DNA of 8,636 nucleotides from Planctomycetaceae bacterium. GTDB taxonomy: Bacteria > Planctomycetota > Planctomycetia > Pirellulales > Thermoguttaceae. Both the position numbers and the translations under genes were made by a program. Shown piece by piece: positions 1 through 6,767 of the stretch. The stretch spans positions 1 to 8,636 of the forward strand of contig JAITDV010000206.1 in assembly GCA_031282385.1 (NCBI GenBank), read 5' to 3'. Under the pieces are notes generated by a model. That model saw only the letters and a list, made by a program, of their open reading frames with translations, did no database searches and was not told where the DNA came from. Positions within the stretch are counted from its first letter, which is position 1; each line of letters begins with the position of its first letter.

Positions 1-437
1 TGGAATTTCCGGATGTTAAAACTGATTACAATAATGTTGATGCTTGTTGTATGTGGATGGTTAAAAATCCTGAATACTACGATGTAATTGTTACAACAAA
101 TATGTTCGGCGACATCATAACTGATTTAGCGGGAATATTACAAGGCGGTATGGGAGTTGCCGCAGGTGGAAATATCAATCCGGAACCCAATGGTTGTAGT
201 ATGTACGAACCGATGGGCGGAAGCGCACCTAAATACACCGGTCAAAATGTTATAAATCCCATTGCCGCAATAAACGCCGCCGCAATGTTGCTTGAACAAG
301 AAGGTTTCACAAATGCCGCAAACCGAATAAATAAATCAATTGCTTTTGTTACCGGAAATAAAATGAAAAGTCAAGCAGCCGGAAAAATGGGATACAAAAC
401 AAACGAAATCGGAAATTTAGTTTGTGAAAATTTATAA
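1..437 (+). CDS. leuB: 3-isopropylmalate dehydrogenase-like enzyme, C-terminal part (5' end outside window)
   Basis: The frame is open from base 3 and gives the last 144 residues of a beta-decarboxylating dehydrogenase, roughly 40% of the usual ~350. The family oxidises and decarboxylates 2R,3S-3-isopropylmalate (leucine synthesis), isocitrate or related acids in the cytosol. Numbering the visible fragment from the codon at base 3, D13 (VDACC) and D37 and D41 (NMFGDIITD) keep the 24- and 4-residue spacing of the three metal-binding aspartates of the family. The cofactor loop reads GGSAPKYTGQNVINP. Lys-Tyr here is the pattern known from NADP-dependent isocitrate dehydrogenase, whereas classical NAD-dependent LeuB has Asp-Ile. 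The tail (KSQAAGKMGYKTNEIGNLV) matches my memory of planctomycete-type LeuB. Substrate choice cannot be settled because the substrate helix is missing, so the symbol is provisional. A repeat copy starts two bases after the stop codon. Confidence 0.8.
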   Translation, partial: EFPDVKTDYNNVDACCMWMVKNPEYYDVIVTTNMFGDIITDLAGILQGGMGVAAGGNINPEPNGCSMYEPMGGSAPKYTGQNVINPIAAINAAAMLLEQEGFTNAANRINKSIAFVTGNKMKSQAAGKMGYKTNEIGNLVCENL

Positions 438-439
438 AC

Positions 440-538
440 TGCTCGTACTATAAATTGCGTGATGCAAGATTGTAAAAGCCTGCTTCCGATAGGCAAGCAA
501 GCGGTAGCAAAAGAAACTTAAAGTGTAAACAGTTTAAA
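440..538 (+). repeat. Dispersed ~100-bp repeat, copy 1
   Basis: The first of six related copies begins two bases after the leuB-like stop codon. Its left end is TGCTCGTACTATAAATT and its right end AACTTAAAGTGTAAACA, followed by TTTAAA. The central hairpin is GCCTGCTT-CCGATAGG-C-AAGCAAGC, which keeps the CCGATAGG core but lacks one T on its left side. About 13 of 17 terminal positions can pair when G-U pairs are counted. There is no coding potential. Confidence 0.85.
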
Positions 539-595
539 CAGTTCATATTTGAATTTTCGTTTTTTAAGTTAGTAGCCCTTTTCGCTAACCTGTAG

Positions 596-664
596 GAGAC
601 CACCCCTGACCCCTCCGAAGGAGAGGAATTATTCCCCTCCTGCGGAGGGGTTAGGGGTGGTCTC
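596..664. repeat. 69-bp near-perfect GC-rich palindrome
   Basis: Two 34-base arms are separated by a single T, with only three mismatches between the arms (31 of 34 positions match). The left arm starts GAGACCACCCCTGACCCCTC and the right arm ends GAGGGGTTAGGGGTGGTCTC. It is strikingly GC-rich in a very AT-rich spacer. I recall CCCCTAACCCCTCC-type palindromes scattered through many unrelated bacterial genomes, so this is probably an inserted repeat and not a local regulatory site. A run of seven T follows about a dozen bases after the right arm, too far for a canonical terminator. It occurs once in the window. Confidence 0.9.
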
Positions 665-972
665 GGAGGAGTTAAAGACGGTTTTTTTGTTGTAGGTTTT
701 TTGTTGCGTTGATGTATTTTTAGGTTAGAGAAAAGGTCTAATGTTCATATTTATCAGTAACGACTCTTTTATAATTTATGTTATTATAAAAATGAAAATT
801 GATTTTAATTGAGAATAGTATATTTCTTGTTTTATGTTATGTTAGGAATGTACGCTTGGTAGAAATTCAGAATTTATTTTGCAAGAAAACAACGCATGAA
901 AATTACAGAAAGATAATGTTTTAGGAGTCCCCGTTGACAGTATTGGAGATTGCTGTATCATTATGCTAATGT
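665..972. other. AT-rich intergenic stretch without a recognisable gene
   Basis: No credible open frame lies between the palindrome and repeat copy 2. It contains an AT-only 9-bp inverted repeat, TTTTATAAT (767-775) with ATTATAAAA (783-791) around a 7-base loop, which could be chance at this composition. It also holds the possible promoter listed at 934-961. The minus-strand open frame that spans copy 2 has no protein-like features and mostly reads the repeat. Confidence 0.6.
934..961 (+). promoter_or_regulatory. Possible sigma70-type promoter upstream of rpsL
   Basis: A perfect TTGACA (934-939) is followed after 16 bases by TATCAT (956-961), a four-of-six match to TATAAT. It points towards rpsL, whose start is 241 bases downstream, and would place repeat copy 2 in the 5' untranslated leader. 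The match is moderate in an AT-rich region and the promoter grammar of this organism is unknown. Confidence 0.3.
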
Positions 973-1073
973 TGTTCGTGCTATGAATCGCACGGCTCAA
1001 GAGCGTAGGAGTCTGCTTTCCCATTATGTAAGCGGGTGAAGGCAAGGAAAATGTAAAGTGTGAATAATTTAAA
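973..1073 (+). repeat. Dispersed ~100-bp repeat, copy 2 (most diverged)
   Basis: The ends are TGTTCGTGCTATGAATC and AATGTAAAGTGTGAATA followed by ATTTAAA. The hairpin loop is altered (CCCATTATG in place of CCGATAGG), but the stem still pairs at all eight positions if G-U pairs are allowed: GTCTGCTT with AAGCGGGT. Several terminal changes (A to G opposite T) also keep pairing as G-U. It lies 129 bases before rpsL, probably in its leader. Confidence 0.8.
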
Positions 1074-1202
1074 ATCTCGTGTGTGTAGTTTGATATTTGT
1101 TTCTCAACACCGATGCAGTTCAGTGTGCTGGTAATTGGGACAAGAAATTAAACGTAACGGAAATTGAAATAGTTTAAGGATAATAAACCAGATATAAAAA
1201 TT

Positions 1203-1607
1203 ATGCCGACAATCAACCAGTTAGTTCGGAAAAATAGACAGCAGCAGGTGTACAAAAGTAAATCAGTTGTTTTGGACAAGTGTTCGCAAAAACGCGGCGT
1301 TTGTCTTCTTGTGCGTACAATGCCTCCCAAAAAACCGAATTCTGCTTTGCGAAAAATTACAAGAGTAAGGCTCTCAAATGGGAAGGAAGTTACAGTATAT
1401 ATTCCGGGCGAAAATCATTCGTTGCAGGAACATTCGATAGTTCTTATTCGCGGCGGTCGTGTTCGTGATCTTCCGGGAGTTCGTTATCAAGTAATTCGTG
1501 GAACGCTTGATGCAACCGGTGTTGACGGACGTAAACAGGCGCGAAGTAGATATGGTGCGAAAAAGAATCAAAAAGTTGCAACAAAAGGCGCTGCCAAAAA
1601 GAAATAA
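1203..1607 (+). CDS. rpsL: 30S ribosomal protein S12
   Basis: This is full-length S12 (134 residues, about 10 longer than the E. coli protein because of a lysine-rich tail). S12 sits at the decoding centre of the small subunit and monitors codon-anticodon fit. The signature PKKPNSALRK is present at 42-51, with K43 and K44, and GGRVRDLPGVRY at 84-95, with D89, the residue methylthiolated in E. coli. Position 88 is Arg where E. coli and Mycobacterium have Lys; Lys-to-Arg here is a known streptomycin-resistance change. The loop IPGENHSLQEHS has Asn71 and Ser73 where the family nearly always has Gly and Asn. The ATG is supported by the canonical MPTINQLVRK start. No Shine-Dalgarno lies at normal distance; AAGGA sits 22 bases upstream. 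rpsG follows after 183 bases. Confidence 0.97.
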   Translation: MPTINQLVRKNRQQQVYKSKSVVLDKCSQKRGVCLLVRTMPPKKPNSALRKITRVRLSNGKEVTVYIPGENHSLQEHSIVLIRGGRVRDLPGVRYQVIRGTLDATGVDGRKQARSRYGAKKNQKVATKGAAKKK

Positions 1608-1653
1608 ACTAAACTAAAGAAACACTAATAATTTCGTTTTAACTAATTTTTTT

Positions 1654-1696
1654 AATTCAGAATGGAGGAATTTTGAATTGAGAATGTAGGATTTCG
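1654..1696 (+). repeat. Imperfect tandem duplication in the rpsL-rpsG spacer
   Basis: Two head-to-tail units of 22 and 21 bases lie here, starting AATTCAGAATGGAGGA and AATTGAGAATGTAGGA. They differ at a few positions and by one base in length. They do not resemble the six dispersed repeats, and this is the only spacer in the window without one of those. No start codon with an open frame follows the GGAGG inside unit 1. Confidence 0.6.
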
Positions 1697-1790
1697 ATTA
1701 ATTATCCTTGATGTCTCATTGTGAATTCATTAAATTCTGTATTAAAATTTCATCAAAATTCCCTTTAATTAACAAAAGAAAGAAAAAATA

Positions 1791-2261
1791 ATGGGACGCA
1801 TAACTGCAAGTAAAAAACAATTAAAACCTGATCCGGTTTACAATTCGCTCTTGGCGAGTAAGTTTATAAATTGCCTGATGTGGGACGGCAAGAAAACCGC
1901 GGCTGAAAGCGTGTTTTATGGTGCGATTGAGATAATAAAAACGAAAATTCAGGACAAATCTCCGATTGAGATTTTTCATACTGCGATTGAAAATGTTAAA
2001 CCGAATATAGAAGTGCGGTCAAAGCGAGTTGGAGGTGCATCGTATCAAGTGCCGATGCAAGTCCAAAAAAATCGTCAACAGTCGCTTGCGATTCGTTGGA
2101 TTCTTAATGCTGTCCGCGATAAGAAAGGTCAACCCGCACACGAAAAACTTGCAAATGAACTTATCAACGCTTTCAATAAAGAAGGCACCGCAATCGTAAA
2201 ACGCGAGAATGTCCACAAAATGGCAGATGCAAATAAAGCATTTGCACACTTTGCATGGTGA
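1791..2261 (+). CDS. rpsG: 30S ribosomal protein S7
   Basis: Full-length S7 (156 residues, the usual length). S7 nucleates assembly of the 30S head by binding the 3' domain of 16S rRNA and lies near the E-site tRNA. Family wording is visible throughout: DPVYNSLLASKFINCLMWDGKK near the N terminus, AIENVKPNIEVRSKRVGGASYQVP at about 66-89, SLAIRWI at about 98-104, and the C-terminal ENVHKMADANKAFAHFAW. The start is fixed by MGRITASKKQLKPDP; the leader is purine/A-rich (AAAGAAAGAAAAAATA) without a clear Shine-Dalgarno. It is probably cotranscribed with rpsL, although the 183-base gap is long for this pair. fusA, the common next gene, is absent. TGCAAAT/ATTTGCA near the 3' end is a coding coincidence, not a terminator. 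Confidence 0.97.
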   Translation: MGRITASKKQLKPDPVYNSLLASKFINCLMWDGKKTAAESVFYGAIEIIKTKIQDKSPIEIFHTAIENVKPNIEVRSKRVGGASYQVPMQVQKNRQQSLAIRWILNAVRDKKGQPAHEKLANELINAFNKEGTAIVKRENVHKMADANKAFAHFAW

Positions 2262-2475
2262 TCGGAATATAATTTCCTATATGATCGCGGATATCTTTCT
2301 TGCAATAAACACAATAATATGTAAGTGCGATTCGTTGTACTTGAAATTTTGAAATATGTTCATATTCGTCATTTTCTTTTGGGCAAGATGTACTTGACAG
2401 AAAATAAGACTGAATTTTCAAGTTGTGAAAAATATAGGATGCTTGCGATCCAAAAAATGGGAATTTCTAATGTAC
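2262..2475. other. Intergenic region with a possible decayed minus-strand frame
   Basis: No gene can be defended. On the minus strand a frame stays open from 2466 through this spacer and on into the antisense of rpsG. Its spacer part reads like protein (for example YYCVYCKKDIRDHIGNYIPI, with a CxxC pair), but it has only a TTG start candidate and no recognised domain. It may be a gene remnant or chance. TTGACA at 2394-2399 has no partner -10 box at usable spacing. Confidence 0.4.
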
Positions 2476-2574
2476 AGTTCGTACGATAAATTGCCTGACT
2501 CAAGAGCGCAAAAGCCTGTTTTCCGATAGGTAAACAGGCTGTGGTGAGTGAAATTTAAAGTGTGAACAGTTTAA
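2476..2574 (+). repeat. Dispersed ~100-bp repeat, copy 3
   Basis: The ends are AGTTCGTACGATAAATT and AATTTAAAGTGTGAACA followed by TTTAA. The hairpin is perfect over eight pairs, GCCTGTTT with AAACAGGC, around the invariant TCCGATAGGT. Compared with the other copies (GCTT/AAGC) it carries a matched C-to-T and G-to-A exchange, a true compensatory change. It lies between rpsG and the membrane protein gene, 55 bases before the latter's start. Confidence 0.88.
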
Positions 2575-2629
2575 TAATTTTTGATTTCGATTATTTTCAG
2601 TCAACTGAAATCAATCCAAAATTAATAAT

Positions 2630-3352
2630 ATGTGTATAAAGAGAGAGCAATCAATTTGTTTCTATAATATTATTGGACATCATTTTTTTGTACCGGTTGT
2701 TGTAGTAATTCTGTTGCAATTTGTATTGAATTTATTTTATATTTTTCTTTCGTCAACCGAGTTACATTTGTATATTGAGGAGGGGAATTTCATCAGCAGG
2801 TTGACGACGGTGTGTTACTTGATATTTTTTGTTACGTTTATTTGGGCTTTTTTTGATTTCAGAAAGTCGCGAAAACTTCTTAATTACGCAGCTATTGGAA
2901 TATTAGCGTTTTGTGCATTTGCCAGAGAACAAGAGTTGCAGCATTGGGTAACGGGACGAGATGATATTGCGATCAATTTTAAGCTTCTGTTTAATGCTCA
3001 ATGTGCGCCTTGGTTTAGAATTGCGATTGTTTTTATTATTCTTTTGTTGGTGTTGGCATTTGTTTATTTAGCGTGGAATTATGCAACACGGATTATAAAT
3101 GAATTTTTCCATTTCGGTACAATTGCATGGTCATTTGCAACTTTTGTTGCATGTCTTTTACTTGGGCAATTCATAGATTGGTTTTCGTCAAAACTTACCC
3201 GACATACTGAAATTCAACTTGGGGTGGATTTGCATACAAAACTCGAATTGATTGAAGAATGTACAGAGTTTTTTCTACCGCTCATTGTTGCAGTGATTTT
3301 TGTACAATATCATTTTCTGCTTAAAATTGCACAACAGGATAATAGTCAATAA
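2630..3352 (+). CDS. Uncharacterised six-helix membrane protein
   Basis: The 240-residue product is very hydrophobic, with about six predicted membrane segments at residues 19-40, 58-77, 83-98, 131-151, 162-184 and 213-231. Short soluble stretches contain the most distinctive residues: AREQELQHWVTGRDD at 98-112 between helices 3 and 4, and HTKLELIEECTEFF at 202-215 just before the last helix. The paired acidic residues next to membrane segments are reminiscent of uncharacterised bacterial membrane families with conserved Glu near helix ends, but I cannot name one. The initiating Met is the only Met in the protein, which makes this start likely. The leader (CCAAAATTAATAAT) has no Shine-Dalgarno. 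There is no signal for a transporter or enzyme motif. Neighbours give no functional clue. The coding call is firm, the function unknown. Confidence 0.8.
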   Translation: MCIKREQSICFYNIIGHHFFVPVVVVILLQFVLNLFYIFLSSTELHLYIEEGNFISRLTTVCYLIFFVTFIWAFFDFRKSRKLLNYAAIGILAFCAFAREQELQHWVTGRDDIAINFKLLFNAQCAPWFRIAIVFIILLLVLAFVYLAWNYATRIINEFFHFGTIAWSFATFVACLLLGQFIDWFSSKLTRHTEIQLGVDLHTKLELIEECTEFFLPLIVAVIFVQYHFLLKIAQQDNSQ

Positions 3353-3371
3353 AAACAACAGGTTCAGAATT

Positions 3372-3412
3372 AACTGTAATCAATAGAAGTTAAAATTACG
3401 GTTCTTTTATAT
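3372..3412 (+). terminator. Weak candidate terminator after the membrane protein gene
   Basis: AACTGTAAT (3372-3380) can pair with ATTACGGTT (3395-3403) through nine positions including one G-U, with a 14-base loop, followed by CTTTTATAT. The stem is AT-rich and the T run short, so this is only a candidate. Confidence 0.25.
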
Positions 3413-3482
3413 CGGTTGTAAATTAGAAATCAGTATATGTCGGCGTATTCTAATATGTGTTCGGCGTTAGACTACTTTAAAA

Positions 3483-3581
3483 TTTAAACTGTTTACATTT
3501 TAAGTTTCCTTTGCCGCCGCATGCTTACCTATCGGAAAGCGGGCATTTACATTCTTGAGTCCCGCAATTATAGTACGAACA
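3483..3581 (-). repeat. Dispersed ~100-bp repeat, copy 4 (inverted)
   Basis: This is the only copy in minus orientation. Read on the minus strand, its ends are TGTTCGTACTATAATT and AACTTAAAATGTAAACA followed by TTTAAA, and its hairpin core is CGCTTTCCGATAGGTAAGC. The outer hairpin stem is broken by two mismatches (GCCC against ATGC). Its left end stops 19 bases before the ATG of the glycoside hydrolase, so any leader of that gene must begin in or beyond the repeat. Confidence 0.87.
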
Positions 3582-3600
3582 GTATATCAAAATATCAAAT

Positions 3601-6600
3601 ATGAAAACGTTACACAAATTCTATTTTGTTACATTTTTGTTTGTTTTATTTATTTGTCCGATGTTTTCCAATGCAGATGAATTGACATTGGATTCGGGTT
3701 TTAAAACGCCGCCGGATTCGGCGAAACTTTGGGCGTATTGGTGGTGGCTCAACGGCAATGTTGACAAGGAAACGATTACTAAAGATTTGTCTGAAATGCG
3801 TAAACAAGGATTCTGCGGCGCGTTGATTTTTGATGCCGACGGTTCTGGATTGGACGGCAATGTTCGTGTACCTGTTGGTGTTATGTTCGGTTCTACTCAA
3901 TGGCGTGAGTTGTACAAACATACGTTGAACGAAGCTGCGCGGCTTGGAATTTCAATTAGCTTAAATATCCAAAGCGGTTGGAATCTCGGCGGTCCCAATG
4001 TTAAACCTGAAAACGCGACGAAACAAATCGTCTGGTCGGAAATTATCGTTACAGAAAATAATGCCGAAATTATTTTGCCGCGTCCGCCGATGAAACACAA
4101 CTTTTATCGGGATATTGCTGTTATTACTTTTCCGGTCAAAAACATTAACGTTACAAAAAATAACTCTGCTCAATCTATCAAACGCCGTCCGCTTGATAAA
4201 TTGCCGGCAAAATCGGCGATCAGCGAACTTGGCGGTTCGGCGCCGAATTGTAATTATTTGATTGCGGACGAAGTGGAAGTTGCGGGTGAAGAAGATGCGG
4301 CGGTTGATGACGTGATTATTTTGTCCGAAGGCGAATCGCTTGAAAAAACAATTGATTTGCAAACCGGCGTGTTGAAATTACCGCCGCTTAAAAAGTCGGG
4401 AACGTGGTCGGTGATTCGTTTTGGTTGTACCTGCACCGGCGCGAGAGTTTCAACTTCAAGCGGAAAATGGCAAGGTTTGGTTATCGATCATCTTGATGCT
4501 GACGCGTTTGATATTTATTGGAACGAAAATATTCAACAATTGATCGATGATGCCGGATCGCTTGCGGGCAAAACGTTACGTTATTTGCACGCGGACAGTT
4601 GGGAACTTGGCGGACTCAATTGGACAAAAACAATGCGTGAAGAATTTAAAAAACGTCGCGGTTACGATATTGTTCCATATCTTCCGATTCTTGCGGGCAA
4701 GATTTTGAGCAGCCGTGATGTGAGTAATCGTTTTCTTTTTGATTTACGGCGAACGGTTGGAGATTTGGTTGTGGACAATCATTATGGGCGGTTGAAATCA
4801 AAAGCACACGAGTTTGGGATTGGTATTCATCCGGAGTCAGGCGGTCCTCATGCTGCGCCGATAGATTCGTTGCAATTACTTGGAATGGGTGATATTTCAA
4901 TGTCGGAATTTTGGTCGTGGTCGCCGCGTCATCGGATTGGTGAGCCGAACAGGTTTTTTGCAAAACATCCTGCTTCTGCCGCGCACACGCACGGCAAAAG
5001 ATTTGTTGCCGCTGAAGGTTTCACAAATATCGGTTTACACTGGCAAGAATCGTTTGCGGATAATTTGAAACCGGCATTCGATCAAGCTGTATGTGAGGGT
5101 TGTAATTTAGTTGTTTGGCATACTTTTTCCGCGTCGCCGAAAAGTGCGGGCGTACCGGGCAATGAATATTTTGCCGGAACTCATTTTAATCCGCAACATA
5201 CTTGTTGGAATTATTCGGCGGATTTTTTGACGTATATTAACCGCGTACAATTTCTCATGCAACAAGGACTCTACGTTGCCGATGTTGTCCAATATTACGG
5301 CGACAACGTACCAAACTTCACGCAAGGCGAATGGAGCAACGTTGCAAAATCATTGCCAGATTATGCTTATGATGTTGCGTCAATGGATGCGGTGTTGAAT
5401 ATGACGGTTTTTGACAAACGAATTTTTTTGCCGGACGGAATGAATTATAAAGTGTTGGTTTTACCAGATGTGTCGGGTATAAATCTTTTTTTGTTACAAA
5501 AAATATATTCAATGGTCAAAGACGGCGCAACAATAATTGGGTCAAAACCAAAACGAGTTTCAGGTTTGACCAATTATCCGAATGTTGATGTGGAGTTGAA
5601 AAAAATTGTTGATGAACTTTGGGGAACAGACGACAATTCTGTAACGAAAATTCGACGTGTTGGCAAAGGGTGTGTTGTTAGCGGAATGACTGCGGCAGAA
5701 CTTTTGCGCAACGATAAATTGTTACCGGACGTCAAACGTTTGCGAGGTTCGTTGCCGGATGGTCAACATCGCCTCAAATGGATTCATCGAACGCTCAACA
5801 ACAATTCAGTTTTCGGTGGTAAATTTGAAAAAATTTCGCCGATCAAATTTGCTCTTACTCCAGAAATAACTCCGCAACTTGCGTTGGACAATACGAGTCG
5901 AACGGAGATTTATTTTGTTGCGAATCTTGCTGCCAAAGCGGATAAAACGGAAATTGCGTTTCGCGTAACTCAAAAACAGCCCGAAATTTGGGATGCCGTT
6001 ACCGGAGAAATTTCAGACGCAAAATCATTTAGTCAGGAAAACGGACAAACAATTGTGCCGCTTGAATTCGCGCCGAACGGTTCGGTATTTGTTGTATTTC
6101 GGAAACCGATTGCGGCAGATTCAAAAGGTATTGCTGCCGATAATTCAACTCAATTTGAAACGTTGCAGATATTGGATGGAGATTGGAAAGTGAAATTTAA
6201 TTCATTGAGTGGTTTATCCGAACCGGTCATTTTTCCGCGATTGATTGACTGGACTAAACATGCAGATGAACGAATAAAATATTATTCCGGCGCAGCGGTT
6301 TATCAAAAAGAATTTTCGTACAAAAAGGCAAATAGATCAAATCAACGTATTTATCTTGAATTGGATTTGGTACGTGAAATGGCAAAAATTCGGATCAACG
6401 GCAAGAACATTTGTACGTTGTGGGCAAAGCCGTTTCGGGTTGACGTAACTGATGTGATTCAAGACGGCAATAATATTTTAGAATTGGAAGTAGTGAACCA
6501 TTGGGCAAACCGTGTCATCGGCGACGCAAAATTACCTGAGTCCCAACGCCAAACCAAAACAAATATAAAACGCCTAACTGCTGAAACGCCGCTATTGGAA

Positions 6601-6672
6601 TCAGGCTTAATCGGAAATGTTCAATTGAAAGAAAGTATCATTTCATCTGAAAGCAAGATTCAAATGAAATGA
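3601..6672 (+). CDS. Secreted GH106-type glycoside hydrolase (probable alpha-L-rhamnosidase)
   Basis: The 1023-residue protein is probably exported and cleaves terminal sugars, by family precedent alpha-L-rhamnose, from pectin-like or mucilage polysaccharides. Residues 1-25 form a Sec signal peptide (basic start, hydrophobic core, cleavage likely after SNA25); there is no lipobox. The opening FKTPPDSAKLWAYWWWLNGN at 34-53, then ITKDLSEMRKQGFCGALIFD, is typical of the GH106 N-terminal region. Candidate acidic active-site residues lie in SWELGG (E335), HPESGG (E412) and AAEGF (E472); I cannot assign acid and base. A C-terminal beta-sandwich of galactose-binding or GH2 sugar-binding type spans about 857-1009 (GDWKVKF, YQKEFSY, LELDLVREMAKIRINGK, NHWANRVIGD). 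The length fits the family. There is no visible SusC/D pair or other sugar gene beside it. The leader has no Shine-Dalgarno; the next downstream ATGs would remove the signal peptide. Confidence 0.85.
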   Translation: MKTLHKFYFVTFLFVLFICPMFSNADELTLDSGFKTPPDSAKLWAYWWWLNGNVDKETITKDLSEMRKQGFCGALIFDADGSGLDGNVRVPVGVMFGSTQWRELYKHTLNEAARLGISISLNIQSGWNLGGPNVKPENATKQIVWSEIIVTENNAEIILPRPPMKHNFYRDIAVITFPVKNINVTKNNSAQSIKRRPLDKLPAKSAISELGGSAPNCNYLIADEVEVAGEEDAAVDDVIILSEGESLEKTIDLQTGVLKLPPLKKSGTWSVIRFGCTCTGARVSTSSGKWQGLVIDHLDADAFDIYWNENIQQLIDDAGSLAGKTLRYLHADSWELGGLNWTKTMREEFKKRRGYDIVPYLPILAGKILSSRDVSNRFLFDLRRTVGDLVVDNHYGRLKSKAHEFGIGIHPESGGPHAAPIDSLQLLGMGDISMSEFWSWSPRHRIGEPNRFFAKHPASAAHTHGKRFVAAEGFTNIGLHWQESFADNLKPAFDQAVCEGCNLVVWHTFSASPKSAGVPGNEYFAGTHFNPQHTCWNYSADFLTYINRVQFLMQQGLYVADVVQYYGDNVPNFTQGEWSNVAKSLPDYAYDVASMDAVLNMTVFDKRIFLPDGMNYKVLVLPDVSGINLFLLQKIYSMVKDGATIIGSKPKRVSGLTNYPNVDVELKKIVDELWGTDDNSVTKIRRVGKGCVVSGMTAAELLRNDKLLPDVKRLRGSLPDGQHRLKWIHRTLNNNSVFGGKFEKISPIKFALTPEITPQLALDNTSRTEIYFVANLAAKADKTEIAFRVTQKQPEIWDAVTGEISDAKSFSQENGQTIVPLEFAPNGSVFVVFRKPIAADSKGIAADNSTQFETLQILDGDWKVKFNSLSGLSEPVIFPRLIDWTKHADERIKYYSGAAVYQKEFSYKKANRSNQRIYLELDLVREMAKIRINGKNICTLWAKPFRVDVTDVIQDGNNILELEVVNHWANRVIGDAKLPESQRQTKTNIKRLTAETPLLESGLIGNVQLKESIISSESKIQMK

Positions 6673-6683
6673 TACATTTTTTT
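6635..6683 (+). terminator. Intrinsic terminator overlapping the hydrolase stop codon
   Basis: GTATCATTTCAT (6635-6646) and ATGAAATGATAC (6664-6675) form a perfect 12-bp stem with a 17-base loop, followed by A and seven T (6677-6683). The loop can add a small TGAA/TTCA helix. The stop codon TGA (6670-6672) lies inside the right arm, so the last codons of the gene build the terminator. It should end transcription before repeat copy 5 and uvrC. Confidence 0.75.
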
Positions 6684-6767
6684 GTAATGACAGCCATGAA
6701 TGCAGTAACCGATTGAAAAAAGATAATAAGTTAAAGTAAATTTAATGGAATATCCGTAGTAATATAT

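Noticed and set aside
842..1045. Minus-strand 67-residue open frame
   Set aside because: It mostly reads the antisense of repeat copy 2 and has no protein-like features.
2226..2245. Hairpin TGCAAAT/ATTTGCA near the end of rpsG as a terminator
   Set aside because: It lies within the conserved coding sequence for ANKAFA and has no T run after it.
2394..2422. Second TTGACA promoter before the membrane protein gene
   Set aside because: The bases at 16-18 spacing (around TTCAAG) do not resemble a -10 box.
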